64,000 bases of DNA, taken from assembly GCA_031841125.1 (NCBI GenBank), contig CM063112.1, positions 18,254,603-18,318,602 of the forward strand, written 5' to 3'. A model generated the notes under the pieces. That model worked only from the letters and a program-made list of their open reading frames with translations, ran no database searches and was not told the origin of the DNA. Shown here one piece after another: positions 1-12,500 of the stretch; within the stretch, counting starts at the first letter, position 1, and each line of letters starts with the position of its first letter. The DNA comes from Acanthococcus lagerstroemiae (taxonomy: Eukaryota; Arthropoda; Insecta; Hemiptera; Eriococcidae). A program made the position numbers and the translations under genes.

Positions 1-380
1 GGCCTAAAGATGACTAAAATCCATCAAAAATCAAAGTGTCATAACCTAGCAAACAAACGATTGAAAGGGGGGTTTTCGAGGTCACGGATTGCGAATAGAC
101 GATTTAACCCCGTTTAGGGCTTTAAAATCCAAATTTTCAACGTAAAATTGGCTCCATATTCACAAATTTTTGACTATCTGAATGCAGATTATTAAAGTGG
201 CTTCACGCACATCGTTGAATAGGGAACGTCCTCTAGAGTTTGAATCCATGAAAAAATCAAAACTCATCAAATTTGGGGGCGAGGGGCCTAGAGATGACCA
301 AAATCCGTCCTCCAAAATTAAAGTAACATGACCTAGCAAACAGACTATCGAAAAGGGGGTTTTCGAGGTCGCTGATTCCG
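1..380. repeat. Tandem repeat, period about 286 bp
   Basis: The block starting with ggcctaaagatgac at base 1 recurs at about 285 as gggcctagagatgac. In both units it is followed by matching text for the acctagcaaac and gggttttcgaggtc segments. The window edge cuts the first unit, so only about one and a third units are visible. No reading frame of note lies in it. It looks like satellite or subtelomere-type repeat DNA, but two units are too few to name a family. Confidence 0.6.
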
Positions 381-1240
381 AATGTCACACAGAAAAATCT
401 CCGCTGATTTTTAAGGAATTTCACAGGAATTTTGTTGGGGAAAAATTCCAAGAATTTCCAAAGAATTTTTTTGGAAACGTCGAGGAAATTTTAAAGGAAT
501 TTCATGGGAAATTGTTGGAGAAAATACCGATACCGTCGGGAGAATCTCATTGGAAATCTTTAGAAAAAATTTCCAATGATTTCTAAGAAATTTAATCAAA
601 ATTCTTCAAGAAAATTTTTCGATAATTTTTGGAAATACTCGGGAAAAATCTGTGATAATTTTTAAAGAATTTCATTGGAACTCGGAAAGAATCTCCGATA
701 AATTTTAAGGAATTTTGTCGGAAATTGTTGGAAACTAATTCCGATAATTTCCGAAAAATCTCATCGGAACTCTCTGGGGAAAATTTCCAATGATTTCCAA
801 AAAAAATTTTACTAAACTCTTCGAGAATATTTTCCGATAATTTTTGAATTATTAAACTATTGGAGTGTTCCCTCGAATAACAAGCTTAAAAAATTATCGG
901 AAAAACTTCCTCGACGAATTTTTGATGAAACTTTTTGGAAATTATAGGACATTTTCTCTAAAGGTTTCCGATGAGATTCTTCGGACATTATCGAAATTTT
1001 TCCCAACAATTTCCGTTGAAATTCCTTAAAAATTATCGCAGACTTTTCCAACAATTTCGGATGAAATTCCTTAAAATTTATCGGAGATTGTTCCGGAGTT
1101 CCGATAAAATTCCTTAAAAATGATCGGAGATTTTTCTTGAGTATTTCTCAGAAATACTTCAAAAATTATCGAAAAATTTCTTGAAGAATTTTGATGAAAC
1201 TTTTTTGGAAATCATCGGAAATGTTTCTAGCAGTCGTAAA
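380..1240. repeat. AT-rich degenerate repeats in two opposed orientations
   Basis: Up to about 840 the text repeats a theme of the form aatctccgataatttttaa..gaatttcatcggaa. From about 870 to 1240 the same theme is on the other strand. The block is therefore a large imperfect inverted repeat. The same theme recurs at 10160-10290, 11680-12400, 13260-14290 and 24360-24620. Short open frames here come from the low-complexity composition and are not genes. Confidence 0.65.
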
Positions 1241-4200
1241 CTGATTACTCGTATTATTCCACTTGATGGACTAGTAAAATACTGAAAATTTGAGCTAAAT
1301 TTGGCAAAGTTAAGGGATCTTCCATTTTATGAGAACATATACTTTGATTTCCGACTCCCAGTCATCCACAAAGGACACAAAAATGGAAATGAAAGAAAAT
1401 TTACTCCTCCGCATTCAGACTCCCAGACGGATAACGCAAAATTTGTTTTCTAAAAAATTTTCAGGTTTTATACTAAGTCAATAAAACTTTACCGACTGTT
1501 ATTACGTTTCAGAAAAAAAATATAAAGTTGTAAAAAATGTTTAGGAAAAATGATAAATATTATTTTTAAACTTTTTTGGGGGGAGGGGGGTGGCGAGGAG
1601 GTATAAACTAGAAAGAGGGAGAGCCAGGGTTAAGAAAGAAAAAACAAGACAAATGACAATCATGAAGGATATTATTATTCAACTTTCTTCCGTGGGAATG
1701 AGAGGGAGTATTGGCCTGCGATTGTTACGGTGCTGGCCTGCAAAACTGATTTTCCCTGTAGCCTGTCCCGTCTCACTCCGCCCCTGCACCTTCCCCTACC
1801 ACAAAACACTGACCAAAAGAACACCTATATTTTCATAAGTAATTCAATTTTTGTAATTCAGTTGCGTTTCCTCTCCCCATTGAGTGATTGAGTGCTTGAT
1901 TCGATTTTAGGGATTCAAGTCGTGGTCGAATCTGAAATCTGATGGAATATTCTAACGCAAAAACTGGAAAAAATTCTATTTACTTAATGTGGTTTCCCTG
2001 ATAAAATTGAATACGCCCCTCTCGAGTATCTACTACAAATGTGAAATTTTGATTTTAGAAGTTCAAACCGGAACTGGATCAAAAGTCTAATGAAGCATTC
2101 GAGATAAGCGACTCAAAGAACCCTTATTTGATTACTTGGTTTGATTTTCTTAGTTACATTAGTTCAGGCTGTCAATGCAAGAAGGGCGGATCAGCCGCTC
2201 CGTTCTTCATTCAAATTTAAAAACATTTTATTCAAGAGTGTTTTTCCCCCTTCAAATTCATCGTTTTTTTATTCGCCAATATTATTTTAATTTTTCTTCT
2301 CATTCACTGAAACCTTTTTTTTTTTTTTAAATAAATTAATTCGTTCCTTTTCGATTTGTGAAAAATTGCCAAATATGTATGTATCTTGCTTTTTGATAAT
2401 TTTTAGTTGCCAATCACCGATTGCCAGAAGAAAGGCAGATCGGTGAGCATTTTGATGGCAGTAATAATTCGGAAGTAAATAATGTTTTCAAATTTCAGTC
2501 TTCACAGTCTTCAAGTAAAGGGTTGAAATTAATGAATACTTTGAACAAGCCATCCGCAGACTGACAACCGTGTCAAAACCTCAAATTTTTTCTCAAAACA
2601 CAATTTTTGTCGATTTGCCGCTATGGCATTGAGTCTCAGTTTAGCCTTAGCGAAGGCCTCAAATGTGGATTTTCGAGTTGAAGAGCCAGAATGCAGCGAC
2701 TCGAAATACTTTACTTTTTCAGTTTTGTTTCATTTCTCCGCAAGTTCTGCAGCGAAAGAATATGTTTATTGGTAGTATCAAGTTGACTCAAAATTTTACT
2801 AAGATTGTCTTATTTTTTAGGTGGTAAAAGTGGCAGCGATAAATTACCGAAGACCAGCTTGCAAGCGTGAATCTTTCGATCGATTTTTCTTTAAATTGAT
2901 TTTATACTTGTTGTGTTGAAGTAATACTTTTTATACGTTTATTTATTTATTTAGATTTTTTTTTTTTTTTAACGCTAATACTCGTTAATTTTATATCAGA
3001 GTAGATCGTAAGGTAACGTCGTGCCTTAGTATGTGTTAAGTATTTTTCGTTTTATAACATTTTTATCGTTGTTAATTTCTTTTTACTCGGAGTTAGTTTT
3101 GTGAAACGATCTGCCTTCCATAAAGATTACCAATTTGAAGCTGTTACTTTATGAACGACTGTTACATATCAGAAAAATCTCATTATTTAATCTCTGTAAA
3201 GGATTTCGACTTTTTGAATGTATCCAAAGTACATAATCGTAGGGTGTTTCATGAAAGACAAAGATGGGTTGCTTTTTGCCATACGTAATGTTAGGGTTTT
3301 GTATTTCATAATTATTACTAATGTGAAATGTGAAGGCACTGTAGTTACACATAAGTACAATCGATCCGCCATTTTGTTTGCAGAAAATTTAAAAATCGAC
3401 CATGACTCAAGAGTTACAATTTGTTTTTAAACTGGTGAAAGATTCGGATTCTGAGTTGAAACCTCAGCCCAGTAGCGCATGAAAATCATTTCTGATTATT
3501 AAAATTCGCCATTTAAAACTGCAGAATATAAGAAAATTTTTAATATTGTTCTGGTAGTTGAATTACATTATTTTTTGTGATAAATCTAACCGAAGTGGAG
3601 AAAATTGAGTAATTTGCGAGGAAACTGGGAAAAATTATTTTGTTTTTGCAAATATAATGGCGAATCGATTGTACCCATATGTTAACTGTAGATCCTTACT
3701 AATATAAATTGACCTTATCATTTTAGTATTTATTTATCATTCTGTAGTATTTATACGAAGAACCATTGATTGTGGACAATCATTTTATATAATTTTTATA
3801 GTTAGTTTATAAAATTATTCTAAGTTGTATTATGTTATGTTATAAACGAACTGAAATTCTGATATTTTATTTGCGTTTCCATAAACGACATGACTGGAAG
3901 AGCTTTGGCCAATGTTAGAAAGTGATATCGTGTGAAAATGTTAGAGGAAGAATTCTCTCCGACCTTGATTTTGTATCAAAACTTGGAATGGATAGAGGAG
4001 TCTCAAGTGGGCAGCTCTGAAAGTCGGGTCTAGTTTCCGTTAACATTGTCTGTAACTCCGTTTTGTACGACACCTCAGTGGAAGAGTTAATGACCAACTA
4101 CGCCAACCGAAATGTAATTTTACCTTTTGCACCGAGCAAGCAACCGGTCTGCTTTCCCTTTAAACTTCATTGAAAGTGACAAGTAAAACTTGTACCATGT

Positions 4201-4330
4201 ATTTGAAATATGTAAACAAACTAGATGAACTCAAGTTACATGCGTGATATTCGAAGACGATTTCAAACTGCCAACTCGCTTCGAAGAATATTTAACTTGC
4301 ACAGGCCTAAAACTGTACAATTGTCAAAGC
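1241..4330. other. Gene-free, AT-rich intergenic sequence
   Basis: I see no coding exon with plausible splice sites, no terminal repeats and no RNA gene. Homopurine and homopyrimidine runs occur (for example near 1570-1610 and 2310-2330). Small open frames at 1590-1838 and 3149-3430 have no recognisable protein pattern. Confidence 0.5.
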
Positions 4331-4339
4331 AATCAGTCA

Positions 4340-5545
4340 GTAGAAATCGTGCGAAAAGGTGACTGATTCTTCGGTTCCTCCAATTCTTCTTCCTCGTTGA
4401 TCTGTCTCGTGCCAAACTGGTAATCGGTGGTATGGTTGCTGTACAATCGAAGCAAGGATCCCACGTTATTGATGTATGGATATAAAGCTCACAGTAAGGC
4501 TTGAGCCGCTTGCTGTTTATCCTCTCGATTATTGTCCCATTGCACGGTCATCGTGTGTTCGCCTGCCATCATCGTGCACTCGGCTGATTCAATTCTGAAA
4601 TCAAACTTAGCCTCAAGCTGGTTGCCTTTCTTTTGTAAGCATTACAGTAACAATACATACGGCAACGGCTTGGATAATTTCGCTACACGCGAATCAGTGA
4701 TCTCAGTGTCGCTGAGTACAGAAGCCACGTTTCGTTCGCCTTCTTCAAACTCGTTGTCTTCCTTCCCTTTAGGTTTCTCGCCGACAATGTACTTCTTCAT
4801 CTTTAGCAATAATACCAACAAGGTTGCTTTCGCCGCTTCTCACTTAGCTTCTTTCTTGTTCATGCTGACATCGTTACCGTCCTCGTCTCCATACCCGATT
4901 ACAGTAGGAGCTTATAGAATTTTGGTCCTATCAACATCGCTGAATGTGTATAGAAGCTGCGTCTTTAACGACAGTTGCAGTTATTCGTGCAGTTCAGCAA
5001 CGCTGCTCTTGCCTCGATGATTGATAATCCACTTTTGGATGAACACTACTTTATTATCTTCGTCTCACTGTGCGGTCGGGAACGTAATGTATTTGTGGTC
5101 AGAAAACGGGTACCAGTTCCTTTCGCGCGCAAGTAGAATCGACGAATATCTCACGATCTGAAGTTTCGGTACTTCATTTTTTGAACTTGAATAAACGTTT
5201 GCAGCAGTTGGTTATTTCATCTTATAGCGACATCGAACTGATTTCTGCGTCTTCATTTCCAGCGATCGTATCGCAGTTATACATGGTGTACACGGGATGG
5301 CGGTCTCCAGCAACAAGTGCGTTTTGGTCGTATCGCAGTTATACATTGTGTACACGGGATAGCGGTCTCCAGCAACAAGTGCGTTGGTGCTATCAGTGCC
5401 TAAGAAATTCGGTCGGGACAGAGAACACGTTGGTTTTTATGTACCTGTACAGCAACACACCGCTCTCTTTCCAAGTACTAGGTAACGGACCGTGCTCATC
5501 TAACCTTTCGGGTTTCTCGATAAGAGGCATTCCTCGCAGTCACTG
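4340..5545 (-). pseudogene. pasha: Processed pseudogene of pasha (DGCR8), the Microprocessor dsRNA-binding subunit
   Basis: Read on the minus strand, one frame runs without an obvious frameshift from about 5040 to 4340 and matches the C-terminal core of DGCR8/Pasha in order. First comes a KWIINHRGKSSVAELHE segment (first double-stranded RNA-binding domain) with its basic KKEAK helix. Then EKPKGKEDNEFEE follows (the linker), and then a second dsRBD ending in the NVGSLLRLYS block. Upstream, a weaker match continues to the region before the dsRBDs and includes a CCKRLFKFKK segment. The frame carries at least six in-frame stops and shows no introns, so this is an inactive retrocopy. In the live gene this protein partners Drosha in primary microRNA processing in the nucleus. 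A 62-bp tandem duplication lies inside it at 5266-5389. Confidence 0.75.
5266..5389. repeat. 62-bp tandem duplication inside the pasha pseudogene
   Basis: Two adjacent units start with tcgtatcgcagttatacat at 5266 and 5328 and differ by only a few bases. The duplication shifts the reading frame and must postdate loss of function. Confidence 0.85.
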
Positions 5546-6484
5546 ATGCCTTCATTCTACGGCTATGGTTTCATAATCGCGGTCGGGTAGGACATCGTGT
5601 ATCCGTAGAAAACGTAATTCAGTTTACATTTAATAACTAGCGAATTATGTCCAAAGGAAACAGCATGGAACCAGAAAAATTTTACTTTCAATACTTCTCA
5701 GGTCAATTCTCAGGCTACAGTGATAATGATAAAGTGATAATATGATACATGATAAGAAATTAATTTGTTGACAACCACGGACGTACTCTTGACAACATTT
5801 TGGTATCAAAATTGAGCTAGATTTTCGAGTTTTGTATAAAAACTTTGAAAAGATTGGATGAACTAATATTGTAACTCAATAGAATAAAAATGCGATAGTA
5901 ATTATAAGATAATAATTAGAGCAGTATTCAAGATTGAATAAAATTGTAAATTGTAACATAAAATCATTAAAATCTTTTAGTAACTACTTTGTAGTTGCCG
6001 TTTTGGTAACACTACAAGAACGCTGAAACTCGTTCGGCCTTTTTCGTCAATACTCGGAATACTTCGGGTGGCGACATTACAACAACTATCCGGCGTTCAT
6101 TCACATTTTTCTGAGTACGTTATGATTACGATTACGTTTTATAAATGTTTTGGTTTTGGTCTTCGGTATTGAACTCCTATTATCATTTACTCTGGTGAAG
6201 GTAGATAGGTAACTGCATTTTACCGTTAGCGAGAATAATCTCACGTACATTACTGTTCTTTCGTAATTTTCCGATATCTGATATCTGCCGTAGATAACGC
6301 ACCGACGATTAGAGAATACCGAATATCACGTAGCCCGAACTGATCGAAGGCTGAGTCGGGTATGTGAACAAGTGAAGATATCAGTTCATGTAAGGTGAGT
6401 TGCGCCGTATTGAACTTTGAATCTGTGAGCTATTGATTTTTCTCTTGTCTGTAATTTTGTAATGAATTAATGAATCTGTTCCAG
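5546..6484. other. Intergenic sequence with a possible 5' non-coding exon of the transporter
   Basis: The stretch 5546-6360 shows nothing codable. A good splice donor (taag|gtgagt) lies at 6394/6395, just after an atcagttc initiator-like motif near 6379. A matching acceptor (ttccag) ends at 6484, shortly before the transporter start codon. This fits a short leader exon, but no transcript evidence is available. Confidence 0.4.
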
Positions 6485-6534
6485 CACCGATGACTCCTTC
6501 CATTTGCTGATGTGGGTAACCTAGTTCAGATCCA

Positions 6535-9500
6535 ATGGCCTCAGAACCAAATCCTCGGACTAGTACTGCCCCTGATGGCGGTTGGGGTTGGTTTATCGTG
6601 CTGGCTTATGCCATGAATAACGTTAGTTGAACTTAATTCATTTGTGGTGTATTACCTGGACCTGGCGTGTATTGAGCCTGGAGTGCGATCATTGAAATCC
6701 TGCTATGGATAGCAGCGATTGACGACGTTGTTATCCTGTTTTTCTGCTATCTGTCTATCCCTTTTTTTTATGCTTAGCCGAAGTTCAGTGATAAGGCCAT
6801 GAAAATAGACGGCGTCACTTAACCATGATAGCTGGCATAGCAGGCTTTCAATGATTGCACTCCTGATCTATGTAAATCTTTCTGATGTGATTGAACTCAA
6901 TACAGTGGCAAATATTAAGACTGTTCTGGGAAACCAAATACACCCATTTGTACTCTAAATAATATAAGAGTTCGAGAATATTTTTGTCCTGAGTAACTGT
7001 TTCCAATTCTGTGTTTCTTTCTCCATTTTCATAAAATCGACTTATTTTATACGCTATCGTATGTATTTCAGATGGTTGTGTTACCCATCTTACAAATATT
7101 CACGCTGTTGTACCACGAATTGTTTAAGGAGCTGTCCTTTACCAAACTCAATATCAGCGTTATAATTGCAGTCAACATTTCGTGTGGCATGTTACTTGGT
7201 AATGTATAAAACCTTTATGCCGACAAAAAAGTAATTTATGTCGAGAAACGTGCGGCTGTATCAGTGAACTGGAAGCAGCCCAAGATCGAAATTCTCGAGA
7301 TTTACTGAACCGCATAATTTAACGTAATCTCATGCAGACGAAAGTTGAGACTAGTCTAACAAGGTTCGACTGTCGCTCTCTAGATGCTACACTTGCACGT
7401 TATCTGAGTTGTCACCGAATTAACGTCTACATGTGCGATAACGCGACCTGAATTCATTAAATTTATTCCATTAAATAACTAGTTCAATATTTCATATTGA
7501 AATGAAAGTACGAAATTATGAAATGTTCCAGCTATTTTCAACGGGCCTCTATTACGAACATTCGGATTTAGGAAGATCGCGATCGTCGGTGCAGTACTGG
7601 TATTTACCGGGAATCTTCTAACCAGTTCTGCAAACACATTCTGGGAATTTATACTTTACTTCAGCGTTTTTGTTTGTGAGTATTCTTTAGTTCGTATATT
7701 CGTTTGAAAAACTAATTAAAAGTAGCTTAACGTGAAGGTCAACAGATTAGAGGTAATCAAGACATTACTGAATCTCTCGAGGAGCTTAAAATTCGAGCCT
7801 GCACTACTGCATTCAGTTATTACGAATCCAGTTTTCTTAATTACGTTGAATTTGACTTCGTTTCAGCGATTGGTACGAATTTGGTTATGGCGGCATTCAA
7901 CTTGGCTCTCAACACGTATTTCGTGGGCAAACGGGGAGTGGCCACCGGCACGGCGATGTCCATTACAGGCCTGGGTCCAATTGTAATGCCTCTGATCACC
8001 AGCTTCCTAATTTCTGTTTATGGGGAGCGCGGCGCTGGGATGATTCTTTCGGCGTTGACATTACACGCACTGGTAGCAGCGTTGCTGTTACAGCCGGTCA
8101 AATGGCATAGACGAAAATACAAAGGTAATTTCCACATAATACTGCATTGCGTTCTACTAAGACATGGCCGAAAGTTGGTACCCGCTGGTGCTAGTTTCGG
8201 TAGGCTTGAAAGTCTTTTGAAAAATAAGTTTTTCTCGCCGTCTTTCCTTGAACGGAGTACAGATGTTAGTGAACGTTGAATAGAATATAAGGTAGTAATC
8301 GTTATGTCCTTGTTCTTGCGGCAGGTGCAGAATTGCAAGAAATAAAAAAGAAAGACGAATCCGAAGATGCAAAGAATGACGGTATGTTTCCTCATCTTTC
8401 ACAAGAAAAAAAAACACAAACAAATAGTGAACAGATTGATTTGTTGAACAGAGTGCTTCAACATGATTAGAACCCCCCCCCCCCCCCCGTAAAGCTTTTG
8501 ATGAATATGTTGATACTTGAAGGTAACATATTGCGAATTCAAGGCGCAGGTTGGGCTCTTTTCCATCCGCAAGGTTTCAGCATCTCAGCGGATTTAAGAT
8601 TGATTTAATGACGTTATTCCTCTCGCAAATTGAAGGTGTTGCGTAAATCTTATTTCATGTTTGTCTACGATGAAATATTTTCGATGACTTCAGGTGAAAA
8701 CCGCTTGTATCGATTACATACTGCTCATCTTGAGAAATGAAGGGAGTATGTTCTTTTCGAGTACTCTCAATAGAACCTTGCGCCCGATCGCTGTCAGGAA
8801 AGGAACAAGTGGGACTCTTGCCTGTCCTTACGTTTTCAATAGAAAAACACGTTTGTGCCAAGAAAAAGGTGTTGCCCCTCGAGAATTGGTTGCCCGTTGT
8901 AAAATGTACCTCACACCGTGAAAATGTTAAGAGAAGATGTTGTAGACGTATTGTTGATGTTGGGTGCCTCCCCTCAAAGTTTTAAAATTAGCTCTTCATA
9001 ATTAGAAAAGATCACATTGCTCCAGCCCCCTCGACTTCTGAGCGAAGTCTCTCGGTACGAACATGATAGGTTCAGGGTTTGGTTTATTTCCACCTAGCTG
9101 AGTCGTGAATTTCCTTAGCTTCTTTAAAGCTCGAGCCTTCTCCATGTTCCGGTTAGAAATTTGAAAACATAACTAGGGGTAGATTGGCCATGTAAGTTAC
9201 CGAAAATTCTCCCGGCGGTTCAATTTATGAAATGAGAGCCGCTATAGTGGCAAGTAGGAAGAAACGAGAATGAGACATGGTGAAAGAGTAATGACAGTGA
9301 AAAATTGAGCCGATGCTATAGCAGTTCGTCATTGTACACTTCTGTTATCAATTAGTGAACAGTAGAGAAAATGCTTCGTTTTGGCTTACGAAGGAAATGT
9401 AACCTCCGAACAAAATCTAAAAAATATGTTTTCGATTTTCATTTTTCAGTAACGTTAAGGTTCAAAGACCCTTTTAAAATATCGAGGTCGGATATGACAA

Positions 9501-12500
9501 AATCGAAAGGTTGGTCGTGTTCATTCAACCGTAATTGATTGACCTATATTGACAAAATATTGAAACGATACAAACAGTTGTTACTGAAACACTTCCTTCT
9601 GGGGGAAAAAACTAAGCAGTATTGTCTGTTATCGTGTTATTAAACATCTGTTTTGATAATAGTATGTAGTTCTTGTGTACGATGTATGTGGTTTTATCAG
9701 AATTTCTTCAGATTCAACATATTTTCAGTGTTTTTCCATTATTTTTGGTCTTTTAGTTTCATTTACTGTCTGAGAATTTAAATATTTTCTGCATTCTTTT
9801 TTTATATTAAAACAGATTCTCAGATGAGCATACATTCCGAGTTTTCCGGCACGTTTCCTGCTCGTCCCACAGACATCCAAACCATCAGAATAGGCTTGAA
9901 ATTACTGATGAGTGAGATCATTTCAAACTCTTGGCTGTTGATAATTTTGATATCGATATCTTCATCGAACTGGTGTCTCGAAATACGTGAGGAAAATAAC
10001 CTCAGGCCAAAGAGTAAGATCAGTAATGGATTCAAGAAGTATTTCTACAGTTCAGAATAAATAAAAATATACAGGGTTAGTCGGTTTTCCTTCCGCCATA
10101 GGAAACTCCTTTACGCTGAACGAAGTATGACTCAATTGCTTCGCCAGGGGACCGGTCTCTTCGGCAAGAATTTCATGGGAAATATTCGAGGAAAATTCCG
10201 ATGGATTTTGAAGAATTTTATCAAGAATCTTCAGGAAAAATTTTATGATATCCGTAAAATTTCATCGGAAATCTTTGTAAAAAATCTCCTATTCAGGAAA
10301 ATCCCTGGCCGCTTCGTGCCCCAACCCTCACCGTCACTCGCTTCGCTCGTGGCGGCCTGCAGTATCCCTCCCCCCACGCCTGGAAATCGTGGTGCCAGCG
10401 TCAAATTTACGCCCGTTTGGCGCTAGCGTCTTCCCATTTGAAATACACGCAAGCACCGTTGCCGGAATTTTGAGCCAGTTGGGGCCGGTGTATATTTGGC
10501 CCGACTATGGCACCTGTGGCGACGGAAACATATGTCCTGCGGTGGGCGGAGTAGGTCAGTGGCTTACGTGTCTGTGCCCACAAGGGGTAACACAAGTAAC
10601 CCACAACCTGTCCAAAGTTCAGTTATTATTATGATGGCACCTGGCGCCAATTAAGCGCTAATTTTAGATTAGTGCTCGATTTGCGCCAGAATCGAGGGTA
10701 AATTTGGCGTATATCTGGCGCTGATGCCGCCGGAATTCGGGCTCGCCCCACGATTTCCAGGCGGGCCATAATCTAGCGCCCTAGGCACGTCCCTATGTTG
10801 CCTGTATGTAAATATGGCTCTGGACGTCATAGTGACATAAGTGTATCTTACCCTACATAAAAAAATTTCTATGGAAATTATATGAAAACTGGGGTGGGCT
10901 ACCCTCTGCCAATCTCCACCACAGCTGTCCTCCTCCATCACAGACACTTTCCCCCACCATGTTCCTCCTCGCCCACCGCGACGCCCTTCCTCATCGTGGC
11001 TGTCCTCCCTCTCCATGTGCTCCCACCTCCACTGAGAAGTCCCCGCCGGGGTAGGGTACCTCTGGTGAAACGCGAGATTAAGGTACAGAGGAGGCAACCA
11101 GGAATTTATCCCCACGGCGGGGAAGGAAGAGGTGGTTTTTATTGTTTAATGTATAGAGAGCGCTCCCCCGCCACAACTCGTCCTTCACGGCTACCCCCCT
11201 AAGCTTCCTTCTCCCACCATGAACCCCTTCCCAAGGGTAGGCTACCCTGGATAAATGTGCAATTGAGGGACAGGGTAGGCAACCTGCAATGATTTTTTTT
11301 TCTTTTTTATTCGGAGGCGGTGGTTTTTACTGTTTAGTGTATAGAGCCCTCCCCCACCACCACTCCTCTTCGTCCTTCATTGTGACCTTCCACCAAGCTC
11401 CTGCCTCCACCATGAACCCCCTTCCAAGGGTAGGCCTCCCCTGGAGAAATGAGCAATTAATGGGCAGGGTAGGCAACCTGCAGTGGTTATTTTTTCGGAG
11501 GCGGTGGCAGCGGCGGATTTTACTAAGCTTCCTCCTCCACCATGAACCCCCTCCCAAGGGTAGGCTACCCCTGGAGAAATGAGCTATTAAGAGGCAGTGT
11601 AGGCAACCCGCAGTGGGTTTTTCTCCCGGAGGTGGCGGTGGAGGCGGCGGATTTTACTTTTTTAGTATATAGAGAGATTTGCGATAATTTTTGAAAAATT
11701 TCTTCGGACATCATTGAGAAATATCTCCAATGATTTAAGGCGAATTTTGTCTGAAATTTTATGAAAAATCTCCAATGATTCCAAACAATTTTATCAAGAA
11801 TCATCGAGAAGTATCTCTGATGATTTTGGAAGGATATCCTTAGAAAATTTTTGATGTATTTCAAAAATTTTCGTCAAAAATGTTCGGGGAAAATCTCCAA
11901 TGATTCCTAAGGAATGAATCAGAAATATTCTGAAAAAAATCCGGTATTTCTAAAGAATTTCCTCAAAAATAAATTTTCCGATAATTTTTAAAGAATTGCA
12001 TCGGAAATTTTCATAAACAACTCCGATAAGTTCCGAAGAATCTCATCGAAAATTATTCTAATGAAATTATTCTGTAGAAATCATCGGAGATTTTCCTCGA
12101 ACATTTCTGATGAAATTCTTCTGAGATCATCGAATGTATTTATCCCAGGAATTTCCGGCGAAAATATCTGGAAATCATCAAAATATTCTTTCGAAGAAAA
12201 CCTTTAGGAATCATCTAAGGTACTTCTCAATAATTTCCGATAAAATCCCTTGGAATCCTTGGAGAGTTTTCTCCTAAAATTTCCCACAAATTTCTCCTGA
12301 AATCATCGGATAATATTTTTCAGTGATGTCCGATAAAATTCATTGAAAATGATTGGAAATTTACCCTTAATATTTTCGATAAAGTTTGTCAGAAATAATC
12401 TTTGAAAATCAAAGAACGCTGCGGCCACTTTTCTGAAAATCCTGGAAGTCGGGGAAAAGTCAGGAAATTTTGGGGGGAAAAATCGAAAAAATCAAGGAAT

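Noticed and set aside
4532..5020. A 162-codon open frame on the plus strand
   Set aside because: It is the antisense shadow of the pasha pseudogene, whose dsRNA-binding domains read on the minus strand; the plus-strand translation has no recognisable pattern.
8018..8423. Minus-strand frames over the transporter exon 4 region
   Set aside because: They lie antisense to a well-supported exon and lack any domain pattern.
11289..11864. Proline/histidine-rich frames in the 10.9-11.6 kb region
   Set aside because: They come from C-rich degenerate repeats (ccaccatgaaccccctcc units) inside the long-TIR element; no start, splice or domain evidence.
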